Positions 38,000-52,100 of a stretch of 64,000 nt of DNA are shown here, in pieces. The stretch's first letter is position 1. Every line of letters starts with the position of its first letter. Origin of the DNA: Azadirachta indica (Eukaryota; Streptophyta; Magnoliopsida; Sapindales; Meliaceae); contig CM040445.1 in assembly GCA_022749755.1 (NCBI GenBank), positions 5,415,182-5,479,181 on the forward strand. The letters are read 5' to 3'. Made by a program: the position numbers and the translations under genes. The notes under the pieces were generated by a model. It had not been told where the DNA came from. It saw only the letters and a list, made by a program, of their open reading frames with translations, and made no database searches.

Positions 38000-40900
38000 G
38001 GATTTCCAATGTTTTGTTTCTTCTTTTATTTCCCCCTCGTGATTTTAGATATTTACAAATAAACCCCTACAGTTTCAGTTTTTATCTTCAACCCCGTTAG
38101 TCATTGTACCTACTTTTGTAACTTTGCTCGCTCTCTAACGACAGATAAATTGCAAATTGCGAGGATTTAATGTTTAATAGATAAATTTAAGCATCATGAA
38201 TTTGATTAATATATGTGGTATAAAATATTAAATTTATATTATTTATTTGTGTCAATTTTGGATGAAACATTGAGATGATACAAAAAAAAAAAGAATTTGA
38301 TGAAAAAGAAAATATAAATTAAAGTATTTATATTTGTGCATATAAAGTGAATAAGGAATATGCATCTATGGAAATTAGGTTTTAGGTGGGAATAGGGTAT
38401 AGATTAGGTTTTAACTGTATCTACAGTTAATAAATGTATATTACGGCAATTGATAACATATTTATATAAATTATAAAACTAGATAAATGTCAAATGTCGA
38501 CCTGATTTTGTTGACTATTGGCTTGCACTTATTTTACATGCAAACTTAACTCACACTTAATGTTATTGACATTTATTTCTAGTAATACGGTTGATTTTAT
38601 GTTACCATTGATTATAAAAAATTACTCGGTGGTTGAACTGTGATGAATTTAAATTGGAGCCGTAAATTTATGATGGTAAGGAAGATTCAATTAATTAAGT
38701 TTATTCCTATTTTGTATTAGATTTACATTTGTGTTTACACTTTTGAGAAGTAAGTTTGAAATAATTTGTTAATGTCGGTCCCACGAATTATCATGTTTAT
38801 CTTGTCAATGTCCATTCCAACAAGATCATTTTACAATGTTAATTTTTTTTAGAAAGAAAAAGAAAATGGTTGAGATTTGAGAAGAAGAATAATGATTGAT
38901 GATTAAAATTAAAAAAAAAAAATACATACATACATATATATGTTAAGAGAGAGGGGAGCTTTTTCAAATAAACAGTGTTTCGCCCCTGATAAGAAGACAA
39001 GCAACTCAGCTTTCACGCAAGTTTTGGGCCGTCGGATCTCCGGATAAGGTGGGCGATCACGCGTCGTCGTTACGGGCACGCATGTGTCGGATAATGTGTC
39101 GGTTACGAGCTGGGGGAGTGCCTAGGACGGCAGTGGTTGGCTTAGGCTGTTGTGGGCTACGTGGCGGATAGGGAAAGGAAAAGGATGGTCCAGATGGATC
39201 GGGTTCGGGTGTGGTTAACGATGTCCATACAACGTGGATTACCGTCACATTTCAAAGATGACTAAATACTTTGGCACCAATAAAAGCAAACGTGGCTTTC
39301 GTTGATAAAACTTTTTTTTTTTTTATGGAGGAAAATTGTTCTGTGGCGTATGTGATAGCAATCTAATCAAAGAATACCGAGTACATTTTCCACCGTTCGA
39401 TTTGATTACTTGGTTTTGAAAAATCAAAAATAAATCCAAGCATAATTTATAAAAACAATATTGTACGACAATAAAATAATTTATAAATAAATGTGTGCAT
39501 TAATATAATCAATATAGGAATTTTTATTTGGAAAAAAATCTGCAAAATCCTAAATTTATTGAATTATTGACACTAAAAAAAGCTGACGCATTATTGAATT
39601 TATGGTGAAAAAATATATTATATATTTTTTGAAAAATAGTAAATGAATAACTTAACAATTGTAGTACCATGAATACAGTAATTATTTTAATTTAAATTAC
39701 ATTAAATATTAGAAAAGAAATTAAAAGTATCAATATTATATAATTAATTGAATTATGAAACATTTTAAAAGTTTATTTGTTATAATTTTTCAAATATGAC
39801 TTTTTTTAGTAGGCATTTTATTTGTGAAGTTTTTATAAGCAAAGTTTTAAATAAACATTTATTTACCGTTTAATTGTTACAAATGATTTTTTTAAAAAAA
39901 TTAAATAATTACTTTAATAAAAAAAATTTTAATAATATTATATTTTAAAAAATAATAATATAAAATTTAAAAAAAAATAAATAAAGATATTTTAGAAGAC
40001 TTCACATTTAGAAAAAAATATTAGACCAGTTTTATTAGAGTATTACCAAAAACTCCAAGTTTTGAACTATTTTTGATAGAAAAAAATGATTTTTTAATTA
40101 AAAAAGAAAATTTCATTGTCAACTAAAAGCATTGAAAAGCTGTTATTATTGAAAAAAACTTTTTTAATTAATAAAAAAGTTAAATTAGATGGACAATAAT
40201 TCACAATTCAATTGACACCTTATTGCAGCTCTAATATAATGCAAAGTTACAAATCCACTTTGTATGATCAGATTTTCATATATTTTATTAACTAAAATAA
40301 ATTTTTAATCTGATGGAAATTTCTTAATTTTAAAAATTTTAAATTGAAAAAAATTAAGTCAAAGATTAACATCTTATATCTCAATAATTTAAAAAATGTT
40401 TGATTTAAAAATTCAAAAATAATATAAAAAATATAGACAATTAATATCCTCACCCTTGCATATTGCACCGGATAGCAATTGCGTCGAAAGTTCGCCATAT
40501 TGTACGCTCGCGATATTTTATATGCATGTATATATAGTTGGGGAGTTGCACTCAACATCTTTGTCGAAGTTGATTGCGGATTATTAAATGGGACCCGAGG
40601 TTTCATAATTCAATTTCGATTTGGACATGGAAGTGGGGAGATACAAAGTAAGCCAGCGACCAAGTCGTTTGGTGAGTCAACCGTTGCCCAAAACAAAACA
40701 TTGATGTGTATCAATCATTTAAGCTAAGAATTAGAATCAATAATCCCACATTTAGACATCATTAGTGGGCCCTGAAGAAGACAAGGGGAACATTAGGATT
40801 GGCTAATTTTATAAAATCGAGATAGTAACATTTGGGATGCCTTTATTTTTATATTTTCATAACAAGGATGCATCATCATTTCTTTAAACTTATTACACAA

Positions 40901-42300
40901 ATTAATACACCATCTTAATGAATTAAATTAACAAATTGACATTATATTTACATCCTAAAAGTATATATAATTTCAATACGCTAACAATATAAAATTACAA
41001 TTTAATAGTTATAATAATCTATAAAATTGTACAAATTTAATAACATTTATACCCTTATAACAAACTCTTACAATCAAGCTAATAGTATCAATTTAAAAAT
41101 AAATTATTTAAAGAGTAAAGTTAAATACCAATATAATACTTACAATTTGTTAAATTTTAAATAATAGATTAAGTGCACAAGTTTAATACATAAAAAAATA
41201 GATATCTTACGTGAATATCTACTAAATATTTTAAAAAATCCGTATCATTATTATATTTTATAAAGATATTATACACTTTTATAATATTATTAATTGTTTT
41301 TTACACTTATCACATTCTTATCATGAAAATAGGATGTATATGTTTAAGGATAAAATTACCAACGTTAATTTTAATAGGAATTGTTTTATTTATGAAGTAT
41401 AAAAGATAAGAAACTTTTTTCTTAAAATAAGGGGTGAGTAAAGTTCAAATTGTTTTTAAATGTCCCTTACTTGTTCTCGAGATGGTATTTCAAAACTGGG
41501 TGGAAAAGCAAACTAAGTAATGCCCTAAATCACTCTAGCCAGCACTATGAGGACAGAAAAAAAAGAGACTTAAATATTATTACATTATATAAATTTCTTA
41601 AACAATGTAAAATAACGTTTGCGAATAATAGCACAAGATTATTTTGCATAAATGATAATGTAAATTTTTAAATATAATTAATAAATTATTATATAAAATA
41701 ATTAGCATAGAATCATCTAATAAATTCGTCTATATGAGAGGATGTTTTTCTTTAAATTGTGTTTGATCCTATCTAAGACAATTTCATTAATACAAAAAAG
41801 TTTGAATTCTATAAGAGAGAATATCATTAATAACGTTATTAATTAATTTTGCGGTGATAAAGAACTAAATTATTAAAATTAGAGAAATCATATGCTAATT
41901 TGTTATTTCAGTAAAATATAGGAATAAAAATGCCATTACACATTAATTTTTTAAACTCCGAAAAGTCTAACCATTTGTATAACTTAATTTTTTTCAATTT
42001 TCTGATTTGTTGTGTTGGCGAAGATTAAGGATGAAAATGTTATTTCTAATTAAATTTTCATGAAATCTTAAAAATCTAACTTTGAATGAATTTATAACCA
42101 GTTTTTTCATTTTCTTAAACTGTCAAAAATTAAAAATAAAAATGGAGAATTTTCTTCTAGACAATGAGATGGAATTTCACCCCATTTTTTTTAGTGCAAT
42201 TGTCTTTCGCTGTACTGCAAAACATATTCTCGGCGTTTGTAATCCAGAAAGTGGGAAGGATTGTTCTTAATTCATAATCGATCCAAAATTGTCAACCCCA
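38000..42300. other. intergenic DNA between divergent LON2 and the zinc-finger gene
   Basis: Very AT-rich overall (especially 39420-40430 and 40850-42060), with poly-A/T tracts and no exon-like frame. It contains two GC-richer islands, 38990-39300 and 40440-40700, described separately. The two flanking genes are transcribed away from it, so it must hold both promoters. Confidence 0.55.
38990..39300. promoter_or_regulatory. GC-rich island upstream of LON2
   Basis: About 300 bases are clearly richer in G and C than the AT-rich DNA on both sides, and contain GGGCCGTCGGATC, ACGCGTCG and ACGTGGCGG. Such motif-dense islands often mark plant promoters. It is about 1 kb upstream of the presumed LON2 transcript start. 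An open minus-strand frame inside it (39057-39248) is proline-rich and unconvincing as a gene. Confidence 0.35.
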
Positions 42301-42577
42301 GCCCATTCAAAATTGGAGTGCTAAATAATGGTCCCAGCCCGTATAAGTTAACCGACCCGGTCCAATAAAAATTCATAGAATACAAAGAGGAAATACTACT
42401 CTTTCTGCCATCTGCCAATTCGTTCTTCTCTCAGATTCCTCTTAATTATTATCGTTTTTCGTATAAATAAAAAAATTTAAAAAATAACGCAACGAAACTG
42501 CACCACTTCACTTTGGTATTTAAAATCTCTCGCAAAGACATTGAAGCGGGAGAACTACAGCAAAAGGCTCAACGTAA
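42300..42577 (+). promoter_or_regulatory. promoter and leader of the zinc-finger-like gene
   Basis: An AGCCCA (reverse of TGGGCT, a 'site II' type element) lies at 42300-42305 and another GCCCG follows near 42337. A pyrimidine-rich stretch (gttcttctctcagattcctctt) sits near 42421 and a mixed leader runs up to the ATG at 42578. Site II motifs are often found in growth-related plant promoters. The call is inference. Confidence 0.35.
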
Positions 42578-45500
42578 ATGGCGGCCTCATCGCCAGCCCT
42601 AAGCAACAACGCCACCGATAGTCTCACCACCACGTTGCACCGTGATACGCCACCGAAAACCCTCCGCGGCCTCAACAAGCCCAAATGTATTCAGTGCGGC
42701 AATGTTGCTCGCTCCAGGTAACTATTTTGGCGTTTTCTTGTTCTTATAATTGTTATTTAGTAGTTGTTTGTAATTTCTTTTTGTTGTGGCATGAATTGTT
42801 CAGAAGAACAGAATTTGGTTTAAATTGATTTAAAAAACGAGAGAATATTGAACTCTATTTGGTGAATTAGTTGGTATTAAGTCGAAAGTTTTGACGGATT
42901 CTTGTTATTTTGTTATAATATCATAAATGAATTACAATAATTGGGGAAAATGCGTCGTGAGACCAAAATATTGTAAAAAGAAGGTTCTGTATGTCAAAAC
43001 TTAATCTAATATGTGGTGAAATATAGAAAAAGGCTTGGTTTTGATTGATTGCAAGTTTTGTGATGGTATTAACTAGACAATAGTGCTGCGGCCCGCTCAG
43101 TTGAATTTGGTAAAAAGAAGGGCTTGCGCTCATATAATTCTTGATTCTTTAGTAACTATTCCGATTCATGAATTTAAGGTTGGGCTGCTTCCTGCTCAGT
43201 TCAATTTGGCTTATTGACAGTCCAAAATGATAGAGGAGCTGTAATAGTGTCTGATCTAACTTATTTTAGGGTTCTGACATAGGTGATGTTATCATGTAGG
43301 CACGATCATGTTATCCCAGTAATTCGGCAACTATGACTGTCAGCAACCAAATGCAGTTTTTATATCGCATGATAATTACTGTTATGAGATTTTTGTTCTT
43401 TTTCCTTATCCTGTATTAATTAGCTGTACTAGGATATCTACATTTGAATGCTCAGCATAGTTTGGCTTGGTTGCATCCCACTCTGGCTGAAACAAACTAA
43501 TTCAATTCAGTGTTGATTGAACTATACATTCTCATGTTAGCTGTCCAGCCGGTGCCACCGATGACAAATGTTAAGTGATAATTGAGAATGTTTAAGGTGA
43601 CCATATGCTTCATGAGTTAGTTTTTAAGTTTTTTGAAGATGTAAATGCAAGTATAGAATCCCTTTCAGATACACTAAATAATAAGCATTACTTATCTTCT
43701 ACAATTGCTCAGAGCTGTTTGAAAAATTGATTGCCCTTCTCCTATTTGGTCCTCCTAACGAGTTGGATTATGTGTACAGGTGCCCATACCAGTCTTGCAA
43801 GAGTTGCTGTTCAAAAGCTCAGAATCCTTGCCATATTCATGGTAAACTATTTTTACCTGTCTCCACCTCACTTAAGGGGAGTAGATATGCCAATAGAGCT
43901 GTAGGTCATTTGGAAGTTTTATTTAGACATTTAGTTTTAATAAACACGAAGATTTAGGAGGTTGCCTTCTCACGTAATGACACAATTAAATTGGACATGT
44001 TAGGTGTGGTTGTCAGCTTGAAATCTTGCTAAAATTTGTGATGCTCCTTGTAAGTGCATTAATTCTTTTTGTAGCTAGTCTCTATAGTACATTAAGTTTT
44101 AGAATAAGTATTCTTTAGTTTCTAATCATCTGGATCCATTGTCGTAGTTTATATGGTTCTGGTCAATCATTTGTTAACAGATACAGTCACTTGCTAGGAT
44201 GATTTGCATCTTTGATTTCTGACGTATTCTGGACATTGAATTCTTTCAAGTATAATCTGAATCAATAATGAAGTAGAGTTATCTGCAGTTATAATGAAGC
44301 ATAACTAACCAATCTCTCTATATCTCTCTCTTTTTATTTTTTATTTTTTTACAAAAAGCAAAAATAGATTTTATCAAGAGATGATTACCCAATCTCTTGG
44401 TGACTAGGAAAATGTCCATGCTTCCCACATCTCTTGCATAACTTTTATTTGTGACAATAGAGGTTCGTTGAAGTAAAGGATGAACTTCCTATGTTTTTAT
44501 GTCACTTGTTTGATCTCCATTTCTATCTTCTTGCCTTTCATTCTAACAAAATTCTTGTCACCTATCCAAAAGAAAAAAAGAAAAGAAGAAAAAAAAAGCT
44601 GTAGCAGTCCAGGAGAAAAAGGGTTGAAAAATACTAAAATCAATCTATATTTTCTTAACCATGGTATGAACATTCAGAAACCTCACATGGAGGAAAAAAG
44701 TTGTTTCCTTACACAGTATTTCTTGAATTCAGTTAGGTAAATCCATCAATAAGGAGTAAATGTCGTGAATTTAAACTCTCCCTCTGCTGAGAGTTGTTGA
44801 GGGTATCTATATCATTATTTTGCTCACTATTTGCCATTACATTGAGAAAATGACCATGTCTTTTTCTTGTGGTTTATTGTCTTCTGGGAAATGCAGTCTT
44901 GAAGGCAAATGCAACTTTTCCTGACAAGACACCAACTTCAAGCACTCCTTCAACTGAGCAGAAGTCAACTGATGCATCTCCTGCTGGGTAAGTTGTAAGC
45001 ATCATTTTTTCAGTCACACTCTGGGCATCAAGCCTTCTAACCATGCATTTTTATTTCTATATGTTTCAGCTTTTTTATATGCATTTAGTTGTGAAAGGTG
45101 GGTATTGAATATAGCTAGTCATCGTTTCAAATTTAAGACAGGAACAAGTAGTGTGTATTTGAATAGATAAGCTGTTTGTCTAGGTCAGTGTGAAGTTTGT
45201 ATGAAACATAGCTTACATGTCAGTAGCTTCATGCATTGTGCAATATTTTTGGAATGTGGAAGCAGATTACAATGCTTTCAAGAACTTAATTGGTGAGTTC
45301 AGGGACATTCTATCTTTGTTGGTTGGGCCTTATGGATTTATATGGATTTATATGTAGCAAGATGCATGTTGGAGTCCCTACTCAGACCTTCTTATGTGTT
45401 TCTGACATTCATATATCTCATAATGTTTGTGCAGCTGGACTGTTTAGAAGTATAATGTTCCTCAAGTGCTGCATTGAGTTTCAATCTTTCATAGTGCTAT

Positions 45501-46741
45501 CTCGAAACTTTTTTAGCCTCTATATTGTTTACACGTTTACTTGGTTGTGTCTATTCACTTACATTTACGTGAGCATATGTAATTGAGATAAGTTGATGAC
45601 ACTGAGAACTTCTATTGTAAATAAATAGGTTAAACAATTGCAATCCTTCACATATGTTTTATTTTTCCTATTGTTTGGCCTCAAAGTCTGCATGACATTC
45701 TACAAAAAACAAACTCATTTTTATTTGGCTAATACTTCCTTTGGTGAAATATTAGAAGTACTCCATTGATTGGCTGTTTATCTCTGACACACTTTAAAGT
45801 GAATTAGATTTGTTTGATAATGTTTTTACTTTTACTTGCTGGGCTTTATCCAGGACTTCACTTAGAGTTGCCTCACTTCGGCAACTCTCCAACAATTTTG
45901 CTCAGTTCAATAATGTGCAAATGCCACTTCGCTCAAGGAAACCCTTGACCAGAAAGGTACATCATTCACTGTCATTCCTGAAGATTGTTATATGTGGAAT
46001 ATGTACGAGTTTTACCAATATGGGAAACTATTTCAGGATGCTGCAGCTATAAATGAATGGAGATTTTCTAAGTTAAAGGAATACAGGGATAGAAACGTTG
46101 AAGTGGAAAATGAAGCTTTTGACCGTTACATGCAGAATATTTGTTTACTGGAGGAGGTATTTTCTGTGAAATCTATTCTGGATGGGTCCAACGAGGATGA
46201 GTCCTCTATAGCAAACCCTGCCTCTAATTCTGTTGAAGAAGAGAGTGAGATGATGATTTCAGGGCTTAAGTTGAAACTAAGGTCAAACCCAATGAGAAGT
46301 GAGATCTTTAGAAAGAGGATGCAGCAAATTGTTGATCTAGGATTAAAGAAGCTTCAGAGTGAGTTAAATGGCAAGGCTAATGAGATAAATGACCAAAATG
46401 AATCGGAGAAAAGTCCAAAGAAAGCAAAATTTTGGTGGTCTGAGAGGGCTTCAGCCTTAAATGATGTCATTGACAAGTTGAACAAAGCCAGGACTGACGA
46501 GGATCCTAAGTCTTACACAAAATTGAAATCTCAGTTGCACAATCTGCATACACAGTCCATTGATACTGAAACTCAACAAGATATGGTATCGGAGAAGCAA
46601 ACTGAGAAGAATGATGTGGCATCAAGAGAAGAATCGGGTTATGTTTTGCCAAAATTGCTTACAACAACTGAAATTGATCAAGAAAGACTCACTAGTATTG
46701 ATGCACACTTCTCTTCCCTTGAGAATATTGAAGATCTATGA
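42578..46741 (+). CDS. plant protein with SHI/STY-like zinc-finger cysteine pattern and charged helical C-terminus, 366 aa
   Basis: Five exons: 42578-42717, 43780-43841, 44897-44987, 45854-45956, 46037-46741, all GT-AG and in phase (1101 nt, 366 aa). Residues 37-67 carry C-x2-CGN-x5-C-x4-C-x2-CC-x6-C-x2-H, split by the first intron (CIQCGNVARSR then CPYQSC). This is the same spacing as the RING-like finger of SHI/STYLISH transcription factors. The IXGH dimerisation domain of that family is absent. A Ser/Thr/Pro-rich linker (about 75-98) follows, then a basic stretch (RSRKPLTRK). From about residue 133 there is a long, charged, probably helical region starting INEWRFSKLKEYRDRN. No signal peptide or membrane segment was seen; nuclear action is plausible but unproven. 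I recall similar unnamed plant proteins but know of no function. Confidence 0.88.
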
Positions 46742-48060
46742 TCTGTGGCAGGATGTCTGAATCAGAAACAGACTGTAACCTAGGTTTTTGCAAGAATCAA
46801 AGGTGACAAACTGATTCTCTAATGTTATTTAATATAATAGTTAGAATTAGTTCCATTGATATGCATATTGCCTTCAATACACATTCTTAAATAGTTTTGT
46901 TATTGCTGTGATCATGCAATATGGTACCCGCAACTGTAGCATAGATTTCTTTCTGCTATGGTCATGCAATATGGTGTCCTCAACTGCATATCGCTGCATC
47001 TATTGGGTTAGATTGTTATATCTTTTTTCTCATATGGCTTTCTACAGAGTTATCACTATAACAATTATGAACGTTTGAACTGGGTGCTGAAACACATCCA
47101 TAGTATCGTTGTTTTGATGTCCTGTCTGAAGTAGGTCTTAATTATCAGTTCTGGAATCTTTAAAAAAGTATGGATTTCCAACTCACTAAGGAGTTGGTTT
47201 TCTATATGCATTTGGGTGTATCTGTAGCTAGGTTGCTTCCCTCATTTACAGGCTGTAGCTTCTTATACCTTTGTTTGCATGTCCTTTTATCTTAAGAGTT
47301 TTGTCTTGTTTGTAATTGTAGTCATCTTCTTGCATAAGTTAAGTGGCTCCTTGTTAAAAAAATGTTTTAATAAAAAAAGGGGACAGGATTACTCAACCTG
47401 CATTGCTTAGGGAAGCCATTGGGGCAGGCTGGATGTGTCATAACTGGTTTAGCCCAGCACAATTTCTCTTCATTACAGGTGGTCAAAATAATCAAATACC
47501 CATTCAATGAGGCTCATTTGTTGTTGACTTTTCTTAGTTTTGACTTTCTATGGGACCAAGAGCTTAAAATAAAATATATATATATATATATATATAAAAT
47601 ATGAAAAACTGCATAGGGCAGCCAACCTCTTTGGGCTAAGCAAGTGGGTATGGATGGGTAGCCAGAAAGAGACTTGAAAGCAAACCAGGATATATTCTGT
47701 CCACTACTGTTGTACTGGTATTCTCAACCTTTCGACAAAACCCAATATGGAATATGTGGCTTTCAAGTGATATCATGTCTCTAATTCCTGAATGGTTCCT
47801 CTGTAAATTATTGCTCTCTCTCAAAGTCATAATTCATAATTGGTTTTGGATGCTCGGTTGAATTGAAAAATATTGAAGTGGGACATTTTAAAACTCTCAA
47901 CATGAACTCGTTCAAATGGTGAGGAAAATAGGAAAAAAACCAAAAAGAAAAAATATATATATATATATATATTGATGAACATTTCACATTAAAGGACAAC
48001 CAAACACGTCCTTTCCCATTAATTATATCTTCGAATCAAAGTCATATTAGTTGAAGTGGT
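46742..48060. other. 3' flank of the zinc-finger-like gene and intergenic DNA
   Basis: Contains the 3' UTR of the preceding gene (end not fixed) and TA microsatellites at about 47573-47596 and 47950-47972. No exon-like frame was seen. Confidence 0.5.
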
Positions 48061-49412
48061 TTTGAGTTAGCCGGTGCGTTGATAAAAAGAATCTTAAAGG
48101 CACATACATACCCATTTGAGAGAAATTCGCTCCCTCTGAATTTAGCCTCAAATGTCTTTTTGAAAACATTAGCTTTGTAGGTTTCTTAATGGGCACTACT
48201 TTCTAGCTTTATTCTCACACCCACCACTTTCATATCTCTTGGTGGATGTTATCAATCTTTTCTTAGGCATTTTCTCTTGAAACAAGGCTGTCAATGTTTT
48301 TCAATTTCTATGGCTCTCTACTCATCTCAACATCACCTTTTCTCTATTGCCCTTTTGTATTTTTATCAACCCCATTATCATGCCTAGTGTTCTCAACCTT
48401 GAGCATCATGATTCTTCCTTGTTGATTTTGATTCAATATAAACTAAATTATTAGCCCACCAAAAATTAAAAAATTATCCAAGAGAACAACAAATTTCATT
48501 TGTAAATAATCCAAAGTAACCAAACTTTTCTAGTGGACACATTTCTGAAAACAAAGTGTTTCCTATCTTAGCCTCCTTGAATAATCAATAATCAAACATC
48601 CAACTTGATAATATCCCTTTCAACAAATTATTCTTAAATCAACACATGGATCCACAGCGCAAAATTGAAATCAAAATCATCAACTATTCCTTCTCTAGGA
48701 GCCTTGGACTTTCATTCCCACATGCTTTCCATCTGGACATTTCTTGTTTCAAATCACAAATTTAATTACTAATTAAACTAAGACCACACGAAGAAGAATC
48801 ATAATTGTGTTGGTGATAAAGATTAAACAAAAGCTTAGAGTATCACATGGTAATGGTGATTTCATAGCCCATTAAATTTTAAAATAAAAGACGATTATAA
48901 TATGTTCCTGATGGCTACCAAGAAAAACAGATGGGAAAGGAAAGGGAGCATCATTTTCTGTTACATATTCGTCATTTTTAAAAAAGTTCTTGTCCAATGT
49001 GTATGTGCAGCCAAGAATCATGGGGTTCTCTTCTCTATAATTGTGTTTTCATACTGTTGGAGCTGTGATTTGATATGCCCATTTTCACGCCTCAACTGTG
49101 CTTGCCGATAAAGCTTTCACTAAAGCAATTCATGCTTCCTTGTCAAGTCTTACTTACAGGACCACATGGCTAAATCTAGTTAATTACCAAACATTTGCTC
49201 CTAATTCAACTTAATTACTGTTTCTGGCTTTACCTAATAATAATAATAATAAGTATTATTATTGCTTGTTAATTCTTTGTCTGTTTTAATTCAAAGGCAG
49301 GATAAAGTCAAGAATTAACATCTATTACGACTAACCCAACAGTTCAAAAACTAAGTTGTTATATCAAATTTTTTGCGCGGAACACATTTATACCAGAGAT
49401 TAGAATTAATAG

Positions 49413-49448
<36 letters not shown>

Positions 49449-52100
49449 CAATGACTATCATCGCTGAGGCATACCTCCTAATAATGCATATTTCTTTCCT
49501 AGGGGTGGCAATGACCTGACCTAATCACGATGACAAATTTCGGGTTAGTTGTGCTAAACCTGGGGAGATAATCCCAAATTAATTAATTAAACTAAAATTG
49601 CTGGAGATTAATAGCTCATTTTATGGTCCCTACATATATATAGGCTTTAATTAAAACCCTGAACAGCTGCAATTTGTCCACCCAACCCAAAACCCTTTAG
49701 CAAAAGACACCATTAATTCTAATAGTTAGTGGCTTATCCCGATGTTCAAGAAACGTGTATTAGTCTCAAAATTGGCTTACATTACATGTTTATATTAGTC
49801 AATTTGTATATATGTATATATTTATAAGTCAATAGAGGCAGGTAAAACTTGGTTCCACATAAGGCCTTACATCCATCCAAACAATAGATTCCAATTAAAG
49901 CCTAATTAATTACTTAATAAGTTAAGACAATAGCCTAGCAGCTGCCCATTGATTAAGGTTTACGTACGTCTCAACCCCATTTGTTAGATGATTTAGATCA
50001 CAAATTAAATTTAATACAAGATGACAATGAATTCCAAGCTTTGTAGCTTATCTTTTCTTTGTAATTAGCTTTTTCTTTTTCATGGGTTGATTGATTTGTT
50101 TTTAACATATAGCATATGTGTAAAGAGGTGGGAGATTTGAGTTCAACTTTATCTAAATTTTTCAAACTTTGAAATTACACATCTACAACCTAATAATGGA
50201 CCTCTCAATAAGCATGTATACAATAAAAAGATATTGTGACAATTACTTTTTCCAATGTAAATAAAAAATCATAATTAAATAATAAAGAATAGAATGAAGA
50301 CTATTTCTATTTGGACTAACTTGTAATAAATAAATATTGTCGGCATTTACTATGAGCCATGACTTTAAATTAAATTCAAACAATTTGGCTATTTATGGTC
50401 ATAGACATCATACATGTTGTTCGTTCATTTGTTTGCTTCTTCATCCACCTCAAATTTCAAATTTGAGGTCATAATTTATAACCTTCACTTATCTCAAATA
50501 AAAAATATAAACTAAAATAAAATTCAATAATCACATAATGACTTTAAAAAATGGGGCCAAAAATTATGATTCAAAGGATATCATTATCCTTTCCTAATGT
50601 AAATTAACCGTTCTAAGCTTTAAAATGTGTTTATTAGTATCAACACATCATTATGACTTAAGCTTTATATCTATATATGTGCATTAGATGATTAATATTA
50701 AAAAAAAAGAAAAAGATAAAAAGCCCTTCTTGTTATTGATAGATTCCCTGTATTAATTTATAATCAATCATAATCTTTTAATGCTTTTGAAGATCAAATC
50801 AAGTTAAATTTTAAAAGTTGCTAGGTAGCTAGGAATAGGTGATCAATTGAAAATCACTTTTGATCTGCTTCTGCTTCTGCTTCTGCTTCTGCTTCTGCTT
50901 CAGCTTCTAGGTGCCAAAATAGCAGCCATAATAAGCAGCCTAACCGGCCTTCTTGAAATTTTATTCAACAAATTAAACAGTTCAGGTTAAGACAGCCGAC
51001 TCAAAAGATTTGACGATGATATGGACCTACTCCTCCATTCATTTTTGCTTTTCATTGTCTTTGTTGCTGACCGACCACGTTACCCATTCCTTAATCATCT
51101 CTCCATTTAATTTTATTTAACTCAATGTTTATAGATTTTCATTTATCATTAAAAATTTTAGATACCCAAAACTTCGAAGTGTTCATATTGTTCAAATTAA
51201 TTAAGTTTGAAAAAGAAAAATGAAATGATTGATAATTGTTATTATTAATTGAATAACGAATGAATCCATTGTAAATCATTATATGATAGTATTATTATAT
51301 TTAGTTAAACTTTATTAGTGTGGTTAAGTAAAGTAAACCTAGAAGATGCCAAAAAGAGTAATTGTGGGGGCCATAAATAGAAATTGTTTTTGTAGAAAAA
51401 TGAGATTCTCATGTGTTATTTAAATATATAATATGTACATGTCCACTTAGAGACAGAAAAGAGAACCTAATTAACCTAATCAATCTCAATATATATCACA
51501 AAATCAATATGCTTAAGTTGATGAGCTTCATTTTATCTCTTCTCTTTTATTCTCCAAAACCACCATTCAAACTAGTAGACAGAAATTGCCACCTCTCATT
51601 ATAATTAATTTGTAATATTGCCTTCCTTAGTTTTATATAATTAAAAAATCTTCAGTCCAACTAAGAAAAATATTAAAAAAAAAAAAAAAAAAAAGGAAAG
51701 AAAACCCACCTTTCATTTTTTTTTTGATTGTTTAGCAAGTGCAAGGCCTAATCCACGCATAATCAAGCCAAAAACTTGAATAAAATTGTTATGATAATGA
51801 TGGGTGGTTTAAGATAAAATATTAAGATACATAAATAAATTATTTATTTATGAAATGAAAGTGTGGGGAAAGAAGGGTAGATGGATCCAAATGTACTAGA
51901 TTTTGTTCTGAATAGTTTGGAATTTCATGTGTCCCAAAGTCACATGTAGAGCACATGATATGCCTGATTTCAATTGTCACTACAATTTATAATTGATGAA
52001 AAGATATCACACACATGGATTCAAATTAGCAAGAGGACAACTCATGAATTCCCTCAATTAATTTATCAATCAAATTAAGGGTACAACGCATTAAAATTTA
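48061..52100. other. intergenic DNA without recognisable genes
   Basis: AT-rich. A less AT-rich stretch around 48100-48750 has no sustained frame on either strand and may be an old repeat. Also present are a 32-base T run (49415-49446) and the hexamer repeat listed separately. The sequence aggggtggcaatgacctgac near 49500 resembles the edge of plant DNA transposons, but no partner end was found. Confidence 0.45.
50865..50908. repeat. (CTGCTT)n hexanucleotide repeat
   Basis: About seven units of CTGCTT, the last degenerate (CAGCTT). The period is a multiple of three, but there is no open coding context around it. Confidence 0.9.

Noticed and set aside
39057..39248. Proline-rich minus-strand frame in the GC island
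   Set aside because: Composition follows the local GC content, and there is no homology or exon partner I can recognise.
49415..49446. Long T run considered as a retroposon tail on the minus strand
   Set aside because: No adjacent retroelement sequence or target duplication was found.
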